The translations under genes and the position numbers were made by a program. Below are positions 51,039-60,903 of a stretch of 64,000 bases of DNA, piece by piece (positions within the stretch are counted from its first letter, which is position 1; every line of letters starts with the position of its first letter). Origin of the DNA: Neelides folsomi (taxonomy: Eukaryota > Arthropoda > Collembola > Neelipleona > Neelidae); the NCBI GenBank assembly GCA_034687125.1, contig JAQGBZ010000171.1, positions 1 through 64,000 of the forward strand, given 5' to 3'. The notes beneath the pieces were generated by a model. The model was not told where the DNA came from. It did not search any database and saw nothing but the letters and a program-made list of their open reading frames with translations.

Positions 51039-51858
51039 ATGGGAAGTTTCAACGGGATTCCCGAAACGGAGATTTCTGCCTGTCTCTCCTCCCTCTCCTC
51101 CTTGACAGATGAAAATCTCGAACTTTTACTTGAAAACGATGAATTATTTGAAGAATTCTTCAGAAATAATGCGCAAGTAAGTGTCAAAATAGCTGTCTAA
51201 ATGTCAAAATGATGTTAACCCAATTATTAGCTGAACAATTTTGATATTCAACATGAAATTAATTACTATATATTTAAAAAAATTAATACTAATAATTTAA
51301 ATTGATTAATAATTAAATGATTATTTCTAGGTTCAGGCTTGGGAAGCTGAAAAGGATAAGATGATGTTGCAAAATAAAGAAATCGCCGAATTCAATCTCA
51401 CTTTTGAGCCGAAGTTGAGGGAAGGGAAAGCTGCGTTGATGGATCTTTATGAAAAAGCCCGAGCTTCTGCTGATGAAGTTGAAACGCGACGAGCACTCCT
51501 TCGTAATTATCCCATTTAATCAAATTTAAGTATATTGGAATTATTTTGACATTTTACCATTTAAAATTTATATTTTTACTCATTAGAATCATTGAGCAAT
51601 CAGACTTCGTTGGAGACGACTCATGCCCTTCTTCAAGCTTCCTTGGCAGAAGCTGAAGAAGCATCCGAAGCATTGGGAGAATCATTTTTGGACGGGAGCA
51701 TTGAGCTTGAAACCTTCCTGGCTGATTTCTTTACCGTTCGAACTATGGCTCATTTGAGGAAAGTGAAAGTGGACAAAATGGGGGAATTGACCAATAAAAG
51801 TCGGGCAGGGACATTTAGCGGATCTTTATACCAAACAAAAATAATGTCAAGAAAATAA
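51039..51858 (+). CDS. VPS37: VPS37 family subunit of ESCRT-I (193 aa, three exons)
   Basis: Exons 51039-51176, 51331-51502, 51587-51858; total 582 nt. The protein is almost wholly helical with the Mod(r)/VPS37 domain: LTDENLELLLENDELFEEFF, then QAWEAEKDKMMLQNKEIAE, LYEKARASADEVETR, and FLDGSIELETFLADF followed by RTMAHLRKVKVDKM. The DG-x-(I/L)-xx-ExFLxxF-x7-HLRxxK pattern is the family signature. VPS37 assembles with TSG101, VPS28 and MVB12/UBAP1 to sort ubiquitinated cargo into multivesicular bodies. It lacks the UEV-like extension and long proline-rich tail of some paralogues, so it resembles the short VPS37B/C core. The ATG is the first after an in-frame stop upstream. Confidence 0.9.
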
Positions 51859-52446
51859 TTGCATTTGTGCTAATTTTTTTCCACTTGTTTTGTGTATTAA
51901 ACTTCAGGTTATTCCTATTATTTATAAAAATGACCATTTAATTGTAAATTAAATATAATGTATTATGCATTCTGTAGTTGTCAACAATATTAATTAGATT
52001 TATGTCAAAAAATATATAAATTGACATTTGCAGATGTTTCTAATTTATGAAATAATAGTTTGTAATTTGTACGTAATTATTATATAAGATGGAATATTTA
52101 CGAAATTATATGCAAATTAAAATGTGAAAAATGAAAATAATATTTGTATCAATTTATTTTCTCATTTCAAACGGATAACCTAAATTGTTTAGAGGCTGAA
52201 TAAATTTAAAAAATTTCCGCGTAGTAATTAAGAAAGGATTTTTAATGTTTAACATTATTGTATTGTCTATTGTTTACTTAAAACACTTAAAAGTAATATT
52301 TATATATAAATATAGAATATTAATAAATAAAAATTTTCGAGAATACATAAATACTAATTTAAATTCTTCGTTTTAATACTTTGTTAAATATATCATCATA
52401 AATACTCTAGATTTTGTGAAGATCCAGAAAGGATATATGTAACGGT
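51859..52446. other. Intergenic stretch between VPS37 and QTGAL
   Basis: This 588-bp AT-rich spacer lies between two plus-strand genes. It must hold the VPS37 3' end and the promoter of the next gene. No additional frame or repeat was supported. Confidence 0.6.
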
Positions 52447-54358
52447 ATGACGGTATGTTTTTCGATTTTTATTCTCATCTTCTCGATATTTTATTTTAAT
52501 ATGCTGATTGTAACCATTAATCATTGGTGTTTTTAGGACGTTGACGTTTCTGTGATTATTCCAATTTACAATTGTCGAGATTTCATTAAAGAATGTTTAG
52601 AATCCATAACGAACCAAAATGTTAAAGTTCCAATTAATACTCGTCATTCCTACTACAGCAAAAAAGAAAATCTGAGATTAGAAATTTCAATGTACTTTAC
52701 GATTATATTTAATTCATAACTCATAAAGTTTATAAAAGGAATATTTAATATTAAATTTTTTATTTATTTGTTCAGATATGATGACGGAAGTAATGATGAA
52801 ACATGGGAGTTTGTCAAAGATATTGAAAACGAATTGAATCAGAAAAATATAAAGACTGTAATAAGCAGAAATTTTACTGGGAAGCCTAAAGGAGGTAAAT
52901 CATTTATATATAATTGGTATAATTTTATATTTTACTTATTGTTTTATAAATTGATTTTCATTACTTTAATTTTTAGTTGGTCATGGAAGAAATCGAGCAG
53001 TTGAACAGTCAAATGGAACATTTCTTTGCTTTTGTGATGGGGTAAGGTTTTGAGCAATATAATATAAAAATATTTAAAAATAAATACATAATATAAGAAA
53101 ATTTTAATATAAAGTAATTTTTAAAATTTTATTTTATTTAATAAATATTAATTTAATTTAATGTGATAATATAATTTTCTTTTCAGGACGATTACATGAA
53201 ACCAAATAGAATTGTTGAACAATATTTGCTTGCAATACAAGATGAATATATGGTGAAATATAAAAAGATATATTGCCTAATTCAAACCAAGATAGAATTA
53301 CATAACATAACTATGTTACATAGTTAAATTAATCGTTGAATTACTTTTTTAGTTAATTGGTTGCAATGTGGAGAGAAAACCCCTTGATTCCACAAAGCTA
53401 TTTACTCAATGGGCTAATTCCCTCACTCCAGCTCAACTTTCCACAAGAATTTTTGATTCTTTTGGTCCAACCATTTTAATGCCAACTTGGTTTTGCCATC
53501 GGAATGTTTACTATGGGGTTGGGGAGTTTGACGAAGGAGGTTTAGGCGTCCCTGAAGATCTCATCTTCTTCTACCAACATCTCAATAAAGGAAGAAAAAT
53601 AGGAAAAGTTGATGAGGTTTTACAAGTTTATCGATATAATCCAAACTCCGCTACTTTTTCAGTTAAAGAGTAATTTAAAATAAAATAATTAATTTCAATA
53701 ATTTATTATGAAAAATTATCTATCGCTGATTATTGATGAAAATAATGTTAATATTTATTCTATTTATAATGAAAAACAGTTTATTTCATATGTGCTATAT
53801 TTCTTGTTTTATAAATAGAGAAACAATTTACAAACTGAGATTGGATCATTTAGAAAAGACAGTTTTGTCCAAATGGCCTAAATTTTCTATATGGAATGCT
53901 GGTAAATTGGGACGGCGATTCTTTCGACAACTCCAAAAAGAAAATCAAGATAAAGTGGAAGCTTTTTGTGACGTCGATGAGAAAAAATTGAATCTTCAAC
54001 ATTACAATCCACATCCGTCCACTTTGAAAATTCCTATCGTTCATTTTAGTAAAGTTAAACCTCCACTGATCATCTGCATTAAAACGGTAAAATAACCTTC
54101 ACACTCAACATTTTTTTAATATTGGCCAATAAATTATTTACTCACTTGTTCTAACTATAACAGATACATTTTTGTATTAAAATTGTTAAATACATACAAT
54201 ACAGTATTACATTTCATAATTAAACAACAATCACTCTAATTAACACATATTTGATTTTAATATTTTAGGAACATGCTATTGATTTAGAAAGCGAGTTTAT
54301 GAAGAACCTGAATTCACTAAATCTTCAAGAAGGCATCCATTATTTTTATTTTAATTAA
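52447..54358 (+). CDS. B3GNTL1: QTGAL / B3GNTL1, family-2 glycosyltransferase acting on tRNA queuosine (361 aa, eight exons)
   Basis: Exons: 52447-52452, 52537-52691, 52776-52894, 52977-53041, 53187-53252, 53353-53669, 53819-54086, 54269-54358; total 1,086 nt, 361 aa, the same length as the human protein. Residues 3-110 form a GT-A fold: DVSVIIPIYNC, YDDGSNDETW, GHGRNRAVEQS and the metal-binding CDGDDYM (DxD). Family-specific motifs follow: GPTILMPTWFCHRN, GVPEDLIFFYQHL, FSIWNAGKLGRRFF, AFCDVDEKK and the end LNLQEGIHYF. Once annotated as a beta-1,3-GlcNAc-transferase-like protein, B3GNTL1 is now known to galactosylate queuosine in tRNA-Tyr (QTGAL). The first coding exon has only six bases (ATG ACG) before GTATGT. 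About 13 residues (NTRHSYYSKKENL) are extra before YDDGS relative to human. Confidence 0.93.
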
Positions 54359-54538
54359 AATTAAATTATTTTATTTATTATTATTTAGCTTAACTTAATT
54401 CATTAACTATTAATACAAACTGTATAACCAGTTTTATTTAACTGTAACGTAATTGTTTTTTAATTTAAATTCATAAAAGAAGTTTAAAAACATCAAAGAA
54501 TTACTGAATAAATTACATATGTATTTAGCGCATTGAAA
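54359..54538. other. Tail-to-tail spacer of QTGAL and SAAL1
   Basis: Only 180 bp separate the two stop codons. TTTATT/AATAAA-type sites on both strands suggest that the two 3' UTRs abut or overlap. Confidence 0.5.
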
Positions 54539-56612
54539 TCATTTAAAATGAAGTTCGAGATTTTTGAATTTTTCACCCTTAAAAATATTCTCTCCGAACT
54601 TGGCTTTCAACTTTTCACAATAAGATTTGAAATTAGCTCTCGAGTTCTTTAAAATGTGTTTGGTGGTGTTGGTGCAAGGTATTTTACCAGGATCTTTGAA
54701 TACTTGTTCTTGGATTTCATCCATTGTCTTTATTTCATGCAGAAGCAACTCGCCGTCGAAAGACTCCAATTCTAAATGTAGAGTTCTCAGGAGATCAAGA
54801 GAAAATGAGAAAATTTCAAATGACTCCTCGTTGTCGTCTTTTTCCTCAATGTTCAAGGCATTCCAAAAGCCAATTTGATAGGATTTAATGAATTGTAAAA
54901 CTTCTTTATTTTCTTTCACTGGTAAATTAAAAATGAAATATAGGAAAATCATAATAACCAAATACTATGAGTATAATTTGTTAAACTACACTGTTGAATT
55001 AGGAAAAGGAAAACAGTTCGATTTATTTTCAATTTAATTATTCTTAGCAACTATTAACATTTTAAATCTTAATGGACTGTTTTACTTTTCTGTTTTACTG
55101 TTTCAATTAATTATATATCAGTCAATTAAGAGTTAAAATATTAATAGTTGCTATGAATAATTAAATTGGAAATAAATGGAACTGTTTTACTTTTCCTAAT
55201 CCAACAGTAGTATGTAATTTCGCAAAAATGGAAGCAATGAGTTTTTAGCATTTACTTTTCTACGAATTTAATAATAAATTCTTTAATTTTTGTAATACCT
55301 AAAGATTTCATTCCATTTTGAGTTTTTTTGAGATAGGAAAATGAGGAAATTCCTTGATTGATGGCAAGTTTTAATTTCTCCGGAGAAGCCCTATAAAGCT
55401 CATCAACATCTCCACCAGTTAAAACGACATTAGACATTGCTTTTAAAAGATGAACATTTAAAATTTCATTCAACCCTTCACATAACGAAGGAACAAATGG
55501 AGTTTCACAAAATAATTCGTAATTTTCAAAAGACCCGACATTTTCCTCTGATTCCTCTGGGCTCAGTATTTCAAGAATTGTCAGACATGTAGTTATCACT
55601 TCTTTTAACAATAAGGCTAATAAAAAAATTATATTAGATTTAAATCTATCTCTGAAATCGATATTGACAAACTATTGAGATCGAGCAATTTGCAAGTAAT
55701 TTATAAATTAGCCTCTTGGATTAAATTACCATTTTTCGAGCTTGCTAAAAGAAAATTGATGACATCAAAAAAGGCGTTGGTCATAATTGAATCAAGCCAT
55801 TGATCACGTATTTTGGCCTGTTGACTTTTAATGCACCACAGGATCCTTTGAAGTACAGAGAAGATTTGAAGGAAAAGGGGAACAGTTGAACAATTTAATG
55901 CTTCTGTGACGGTCAATTCCACCAAGTTCAATTCTTCGTCTTTCGAAGGGAAATTTACGAGGACGTCCAATGATGAAAGTAAATTGGCGAAAATTCCCAA
56001 TGCAATTTCCTAATAACACACAATTAACATTTATGAATTATTATTGCATTATACAATCTTGCATTAAATATTAAAATTATTTTATCAATCCAATATTAAT
56101 ATTACTTTGAATCTCTTTGATTTGCCAATAATGAGCGTCTGTGCCACAAGTTCAAATGCTCCCTTTTCAACTAAAAACACAGCCACATCGTTCTCAGCAC
56201 TCATGTCCCATAAAATGGCCATTTCTTCCAAGAACTTAATTTTCCTTTCCTTCTCTTCCTCTTTACTCTGCTGTGAATCTGTTTGAGACTCTTCGGAAGA
56301 TTGGGATGACGTGAAAGGCACACGAAGTTCCTGAATAAAAATTGATAGAAAATTGATAATTAAATAAAAATAAATTTAATAATAGTATTTTCATTTAAAA
56401 TTAAAGGAGTTAGCCCCAATTTAAGATTATTAAATTTTTACCTGGGTCCAATTCATCAGAGATTGGATAAGATGTCTTTCAGAGTAAGTTGTAGATCCAA
56501 CTCGATCTCCCCGCAAAACCTCATCGGCGTCTTCTTCTTCCTCAGCGTCTGAGACCATTGGATTGCAGTCGACTGTTTCTTCCTCCTCATCTTCCTTCCC
56601 TTCAGTCCTCAT
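54539..56612 (-). CDS. SAAL1: SAAL1 homologue, ARM-fold protein (457 aa, five exons)
   Basis: Exons: 56612-56442, 56330-56106, 56009-55730, 55616-55299, 54918-54539; total 1,374 nt in one frame. The N-terminus is acidic (EDEEEETVDC, DAEEEEDADE), followed by RGDRVGSTTYSERHLI, the most conserved SAAL1 stretch. Next come ILWDMSAENDVAVFLVEKGA and KRFKEIALGIFANLL, colinear with human SAAL1 (474 aa), and then predicted alpha-helical repeats. SAAL1/SPACIA1 has been linked to proliferation of synovial fibroblasts and to CDK6 mRNA stability; its biochemical role is unclear. The donor at 55299 (TTTAG|GTATTA) is weak but is the only one that keeps the frame. The ATG used is the first Met before the acidic run. 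Confidence 0.88.
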
Positions 56613-56990
56613 CTTTAAGCTAAATATTAAATACACAAAACTTAACTATTATCTTTAAAATTCTATAATATTGCAGTCATTTTAATTAGGACAATGATGA
56701 TTATAAAGAATTGCAATGAAAGTCAAATTGCTATGAAATGACAAGATGAGAAATTGAATGGAGATTGAAGAAAGAAAAGTAAAAGTGAGAAAAAGACACT
56801 GGAGGCATTTAGCGGGAAATACTTCGATATGTATCTGATTTTAGTCTTAGCTAATAAAGACACGACTGTCCCTTCCTCAAATTCCAAATGTGTACTTCAT
56901 TATTTTAATCAATTCTGAAAATATGGTGAACTAATTGGGTAAAAGGTCAATTGAGGTGAGTGCAGCGAGTGGAGGGAATTGAGTAACAAG
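56613..56990. promoter_or_regulatory. Probable bidirectional promoter, SAAL1 (-) / USO1 (+)
   Basis: The two start codons lie 378 bp apart on opposite strands. The USO1 side (56930-56990) is purine-rich. No defined element could be identified. Confidence 0.5.
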
Positions 56991-59900
56991 ATGGAATTAT
57001 TCCGAAGTGGTCTGAAGACAGTTCTCGGATCAGCACCGGCTTCCAATGGAAATCACCAAGATTTGCCTTCTGGAGCCGAAACAGTAATTTATTTCACTTT
57101 ACAACCATTCAATTTTTTATAATTGAACTAAATAATTATATTTTTTATTCTTTATCCCAAAGATATGTTCTTCCCTTGGCCCTATTTTTGAATATATTAT
57201 TATCACTCAATTTTAATTATCGAGTAGTGATGCAATATAATTATTATTAATTTTGACTTTCGACAAAATTGAGATATATTTACTATTATTTACAATATTT
57301 ATATAATTTTATTAAATGAAATAAATTTCATTTTATTATATTTGATGAAGAATACATATGAGCTTTTAAACCACACACGCCCGAAATCTAGTTTTATAAA
57401 ATGGGGGATAATAGAATATTATTTATTTCTTGATCATTAAGCTTTAATAAGTTATTTTATTTAAGATTAATGTAATCTTTTATAAAGATTTTATGTGATA
57501 GTATGATTCATTTTATTAATTGACATTTTATTTATTCCAAGGTCGAGAAATTAGTGGAACGTGTGAAGAGTTCAACTTTATTAGAAGACCGTCGTGATGC
57601 ATGCCGAGCTCTCCGATCCCTCTCTAGGAAATATCGGGTTGAAGTTGGTGCTCAAGGAATGGACGCTCTCCTCTCGGTCCTCTCCTCCGATCGGGGAGAC
57701 TCCGAAGGAGTTTCATACGCTTTAGAAGCCCTTCTCAACATCACATCTCCGCATCTTTTAGAAGACGAAGAATCATCCGCCTCAAAGTCCCTCGGCCAAG
57801 AATTCACCGAAATCCTCACCAAAAGAGGAGACAACGTCGCTCTTTTCTTGTCCCTTTTAGAAGAATACGATTTCCGCGTTCGTCTCCCAGCCATCCGACT
57901 CCTCACGAACCTCCTAGTCAACAGACCAAAAGACATCCAGGAAGTTCTTCTCATCAGCCCAATGGGAGTATCAAAAGTGATGGATTTACTCTCCGACCCA
58001 AGGGAGGTTGTGAGAAACGAAGCCATTTTGCTCCTTATTGCTGTCACCAAAGGGAACGTCAACGTCCAGAAAATCATCGCTTTTGAAAATGGTTTCGATA
58101 GGATTTTGGAGATTATTCATGGAGAGGGATATTCAGATGGAGGACCCGTGGTGGAGGATTCACTCGTTTTCTTTTTAAATCTTCTGAGGGGAAATACTTC
58201 TAATCAGACATTATTCCGAGAAGGGAATTATATAAAAAAACTCGTCCCGTTCTTTTCATTACCAGAAGAAACTGAAGGATGGCCCACACAGAAGGTAATT
58301 AACAATAAATATTAAATATTTTAAATATTTTAAAAATACAATTTACAATTTTGAGTATTTAAGAATTCTTAAAATTATACCATTAAAATTTTTATCATTG
58401 TCTTTCCAGGTTGCAAATGTCTTTCACATGTTACAAATTCTTCGAACTCTTGTAAGTCCTCTGAATCCGGCGCAAATCACAATCGGTTGCCAAAGGGGTT
58501 TGGCTAATTGTGGAATCCTCGAGTGCCTTTGCGGGATCCTGATGGCTTCCGGAGTTCCTGCCGAGACATTAACCGAAACAATTGTCACAGTTGGTGAATT
58601 GATGCGTGGAAGTCCGGAACATCAGGGCTATTTTTCCTCCCTGCTCGCTCCCTCTGATCCCCCACGTCCGGCCCTCGTCATCCTCCTCATGACATTGGTG
58701 AACGAAAGACAACCTTTGAGCCTTCGCTGCGCTGTTTTATACGCCGTTCAATGTTTCCTCTACAAGAATGAAAAGACCCAAGGAGAAGTTGTAAAAACGC
58801 TGCTTCCGTCGTCGAACGAGAACCAAAGCGGCCTTACAGCAGGTCAACTCATCTGCAGCGGGTTGTTTAGTAAGGAGACGTCTTCAAATTGGTTTGCTTC
58901 CCTGGCCTTGGCACATGCAATCCAGGAAAATGAAGCACAAAAAGAAAATTTGCTCAAAGTTCAATTAGCCACAAGGTCCAATTCCCCTCCGATTACACTG
59001 TTACATCATGTTATGAACGCCGTTGAAGCCGCGACGAAGCCACAAGTCAAAATCGGTCTTTTACAATTGTTGGCTGTTTGGGTCGAAGCTTGTCCTAAAG
59101 CTTTGTCTCATTTCCTCTCTCATTCCTCTGCAGTGCCTTTTTTGATTAATCAGGTATTTAATAAATTCTTAAATTCTACTAATACATCATTTTACGCTTT
59201 AATTTACTCAATATTTAATAATTTGTATTTTTAAAATAGTACTTTTATTTTATTTTAGATTACAAGTCCTGAGTCTGAAGAAAAAGAATTGTTAGTCCAA
59301 GGGCTTTCAGCTTTCCTCATGGGCCTTTGTGTTCATTTTAATCCTGGAACGGTGGAGAATTTTAATCAAGAAAAGCTGGTTGAACTTGTCACTAATCGGA
59401 TAGGAGTTGATAAGCTTGGTGAGAGCATGAGCCTCGTAAGCAAAAGTGAAAAATACGTTGGGAGTTTAAAACATCCAGAAGTAATTGGGAAAGACGGAGG
59501 GGATTTGCTCTTCGATCATTCCTTCGCTCTTCTCTTCAAAAAGTATGAAAACTTGGTGCTGTTGAGGTTCTCAGATCCTATCGGAGCCCATGCGGCTCTT
59601 ATGACCCATCGGAGAATTCCTTCAAATCCCCAAGCTATCAATGAATTGTCAACTCCTAATGATGTGCTAATTCGGTATAAGGAAATGATTCGAAATCAAG
59701 ACATTGCTCTTGGAATGGCTCATGCAGAAGTCGCTTCACTTAAAAATCTTAATATGGAATATATAGTAAGACTACTTACAGATACTTTTAGATATAAAAT
59801 TATTAAATTGTAAATATAAAATTATTAAATTATAAATATAAAATTATCTAAATTCATACTGTATGTAGACTAAATTATTAAATTGGAGAATTGGGCCTTT

Positions 59901-60495
59901 AATTAATCTGCAATATTGGCATAATATTATTTTGTTTGTCTTTTAGGGGAAATTGAATGAAGCAATCAGCGAAATGTCCCAACTTAAAAGTCGACTCACA
60001 ATGGCCGAAGCGTTTCGAGAATCGGCTGTCAACGTTAAAGGGATCAGTGAAAGTGACCATTTTGAAGCATTACAGGCGAAAGATGAAAAAATTAAACAAC
60101 TTGTAAGAATTAAAAAATATAAAACTTAAATATTAAATAATAATAATATAAATACTTTAAGTAATACATGTTAAATTTTAAATATTATGTTAATTCTAAC
60201 CGTGATTTAAAAAATCTATTTTTTACAGGAGGCTCTATTAAATTCTCGATGTTCGGGGTCAGGTGCAATGTCAGAGGAAGTAATCAGTCGATTGGAAGAG
60301 GAGAACAAGGCCCTAGTGGAAGAAGTCGATCGGCTTAAACGGGAACAAGACGACCTTCTCGAACTCCTCACTGAACAAGATGAGAAGATCGGAGGACTCA
60401 AAGGAAAACTTAAAGACCTTGGTCATCCCGTCCAAGACGACGGGGAAGATGAGCTTCTAAATGAACCAGACGAAGACACTAATTTCCTAACTTAA
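56991..60495 (+). CDS. USO1: USO1 / p115 general vesicular transport factor (839 aa, six exons)
   Basis: Exons: 56991-57083, 57542-58294, 58410-59153, 59259-59765, 59947-60102, 60229-60495; total 2,520 nt. Residues about 25-600 form the globular armadillo head: LEDRRDACRALRSLSRKYR, YALEALLNI, VRLPAIRLLTNLL, TQKVANVFHMLQILRTLVSP and NPAQ. The conserved second homology region follows (FNPGTVENF, LVTNRIGVDKL). Residues about 655-820 are coiled coil (ISRLEEENKALVEEVDRLKR), then an acidic tail DDGEDELLNEPDEDTNF. p115 tethers COPI/COPII vesicles through Rab1, GM130 and giantin and promotes SNARE assembly. The coiled coil is shorter than in vertebrates (962 aa). Introns are few; two exons of about 750 nt carry most of the head. 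Confidence 0.94.
59794..59850. repeat. 22-bp AT-rich tandem repeat in a USO1 intron
   Basis: The unit ATAAAATTATTAAATTGTAA(AT) occurs 2.6 times with few mismatches, at starts 59794, 59816 and 59838, about 30 bp into the intron after the exon ending 59765. Confidence 0.75.
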
Positions 60496-60903
60496 ATATA
60501 TTCCAATTGTTACATCCAAACCCATAGTTTAACATTAATCTACTTTAATAAATCAAGTGCTAATCAATCCACTATAAGAATTCTACTCCCTATTATAAAT
60601 ATATTAAAATAAACTATTTTCCTTATATCGAAGTGTCAAATATTTTTAGTAAGCCATAAAATGTCAATTATTTAAATATAAATAAATTAAATAATGAATG
60701 TGTAAATTGTATGAAGTTCTAAATAAAGGCAGGCTTTGAGTAAAAATGACTTTATTTTTTATTAAATAATGAAAAGAAGGAGGCACTCGAGTTGATAATA
60801 AATACTAGAATGATATGTGAGGGAATAAATATTTTTGATTAAAAATGATTAATTAATGCTTTATATTGATATTTGGGGGGTATTAGCAACCGAATGTCGA
60901 AGA
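60496..60903. other. Convergent 3' ends of USO1 and the GalNAc-transferase
   Basis: AATAAA at 60547-60552 and 60722-60727 suits USO1. TTTATT at 60751-60756 is AATAAA on the minus strand and suits the GalNAc-transferase, whose stop is at 60904. If the distal USO1 signal is used, the two transcripts end within about 30 bp of each other. Confidence 0.55.

Noticed and set aside
55252-55298. Extension of SAAL1 exon 4 to the in-frame stop after FVEK, as an early end of the protein
   Set aside because: Splicing at 55299 keeps frame with the downstream exon (KENKEVLQF...), which continues a helical, protein-like C-terminus and gives the family's usual length.
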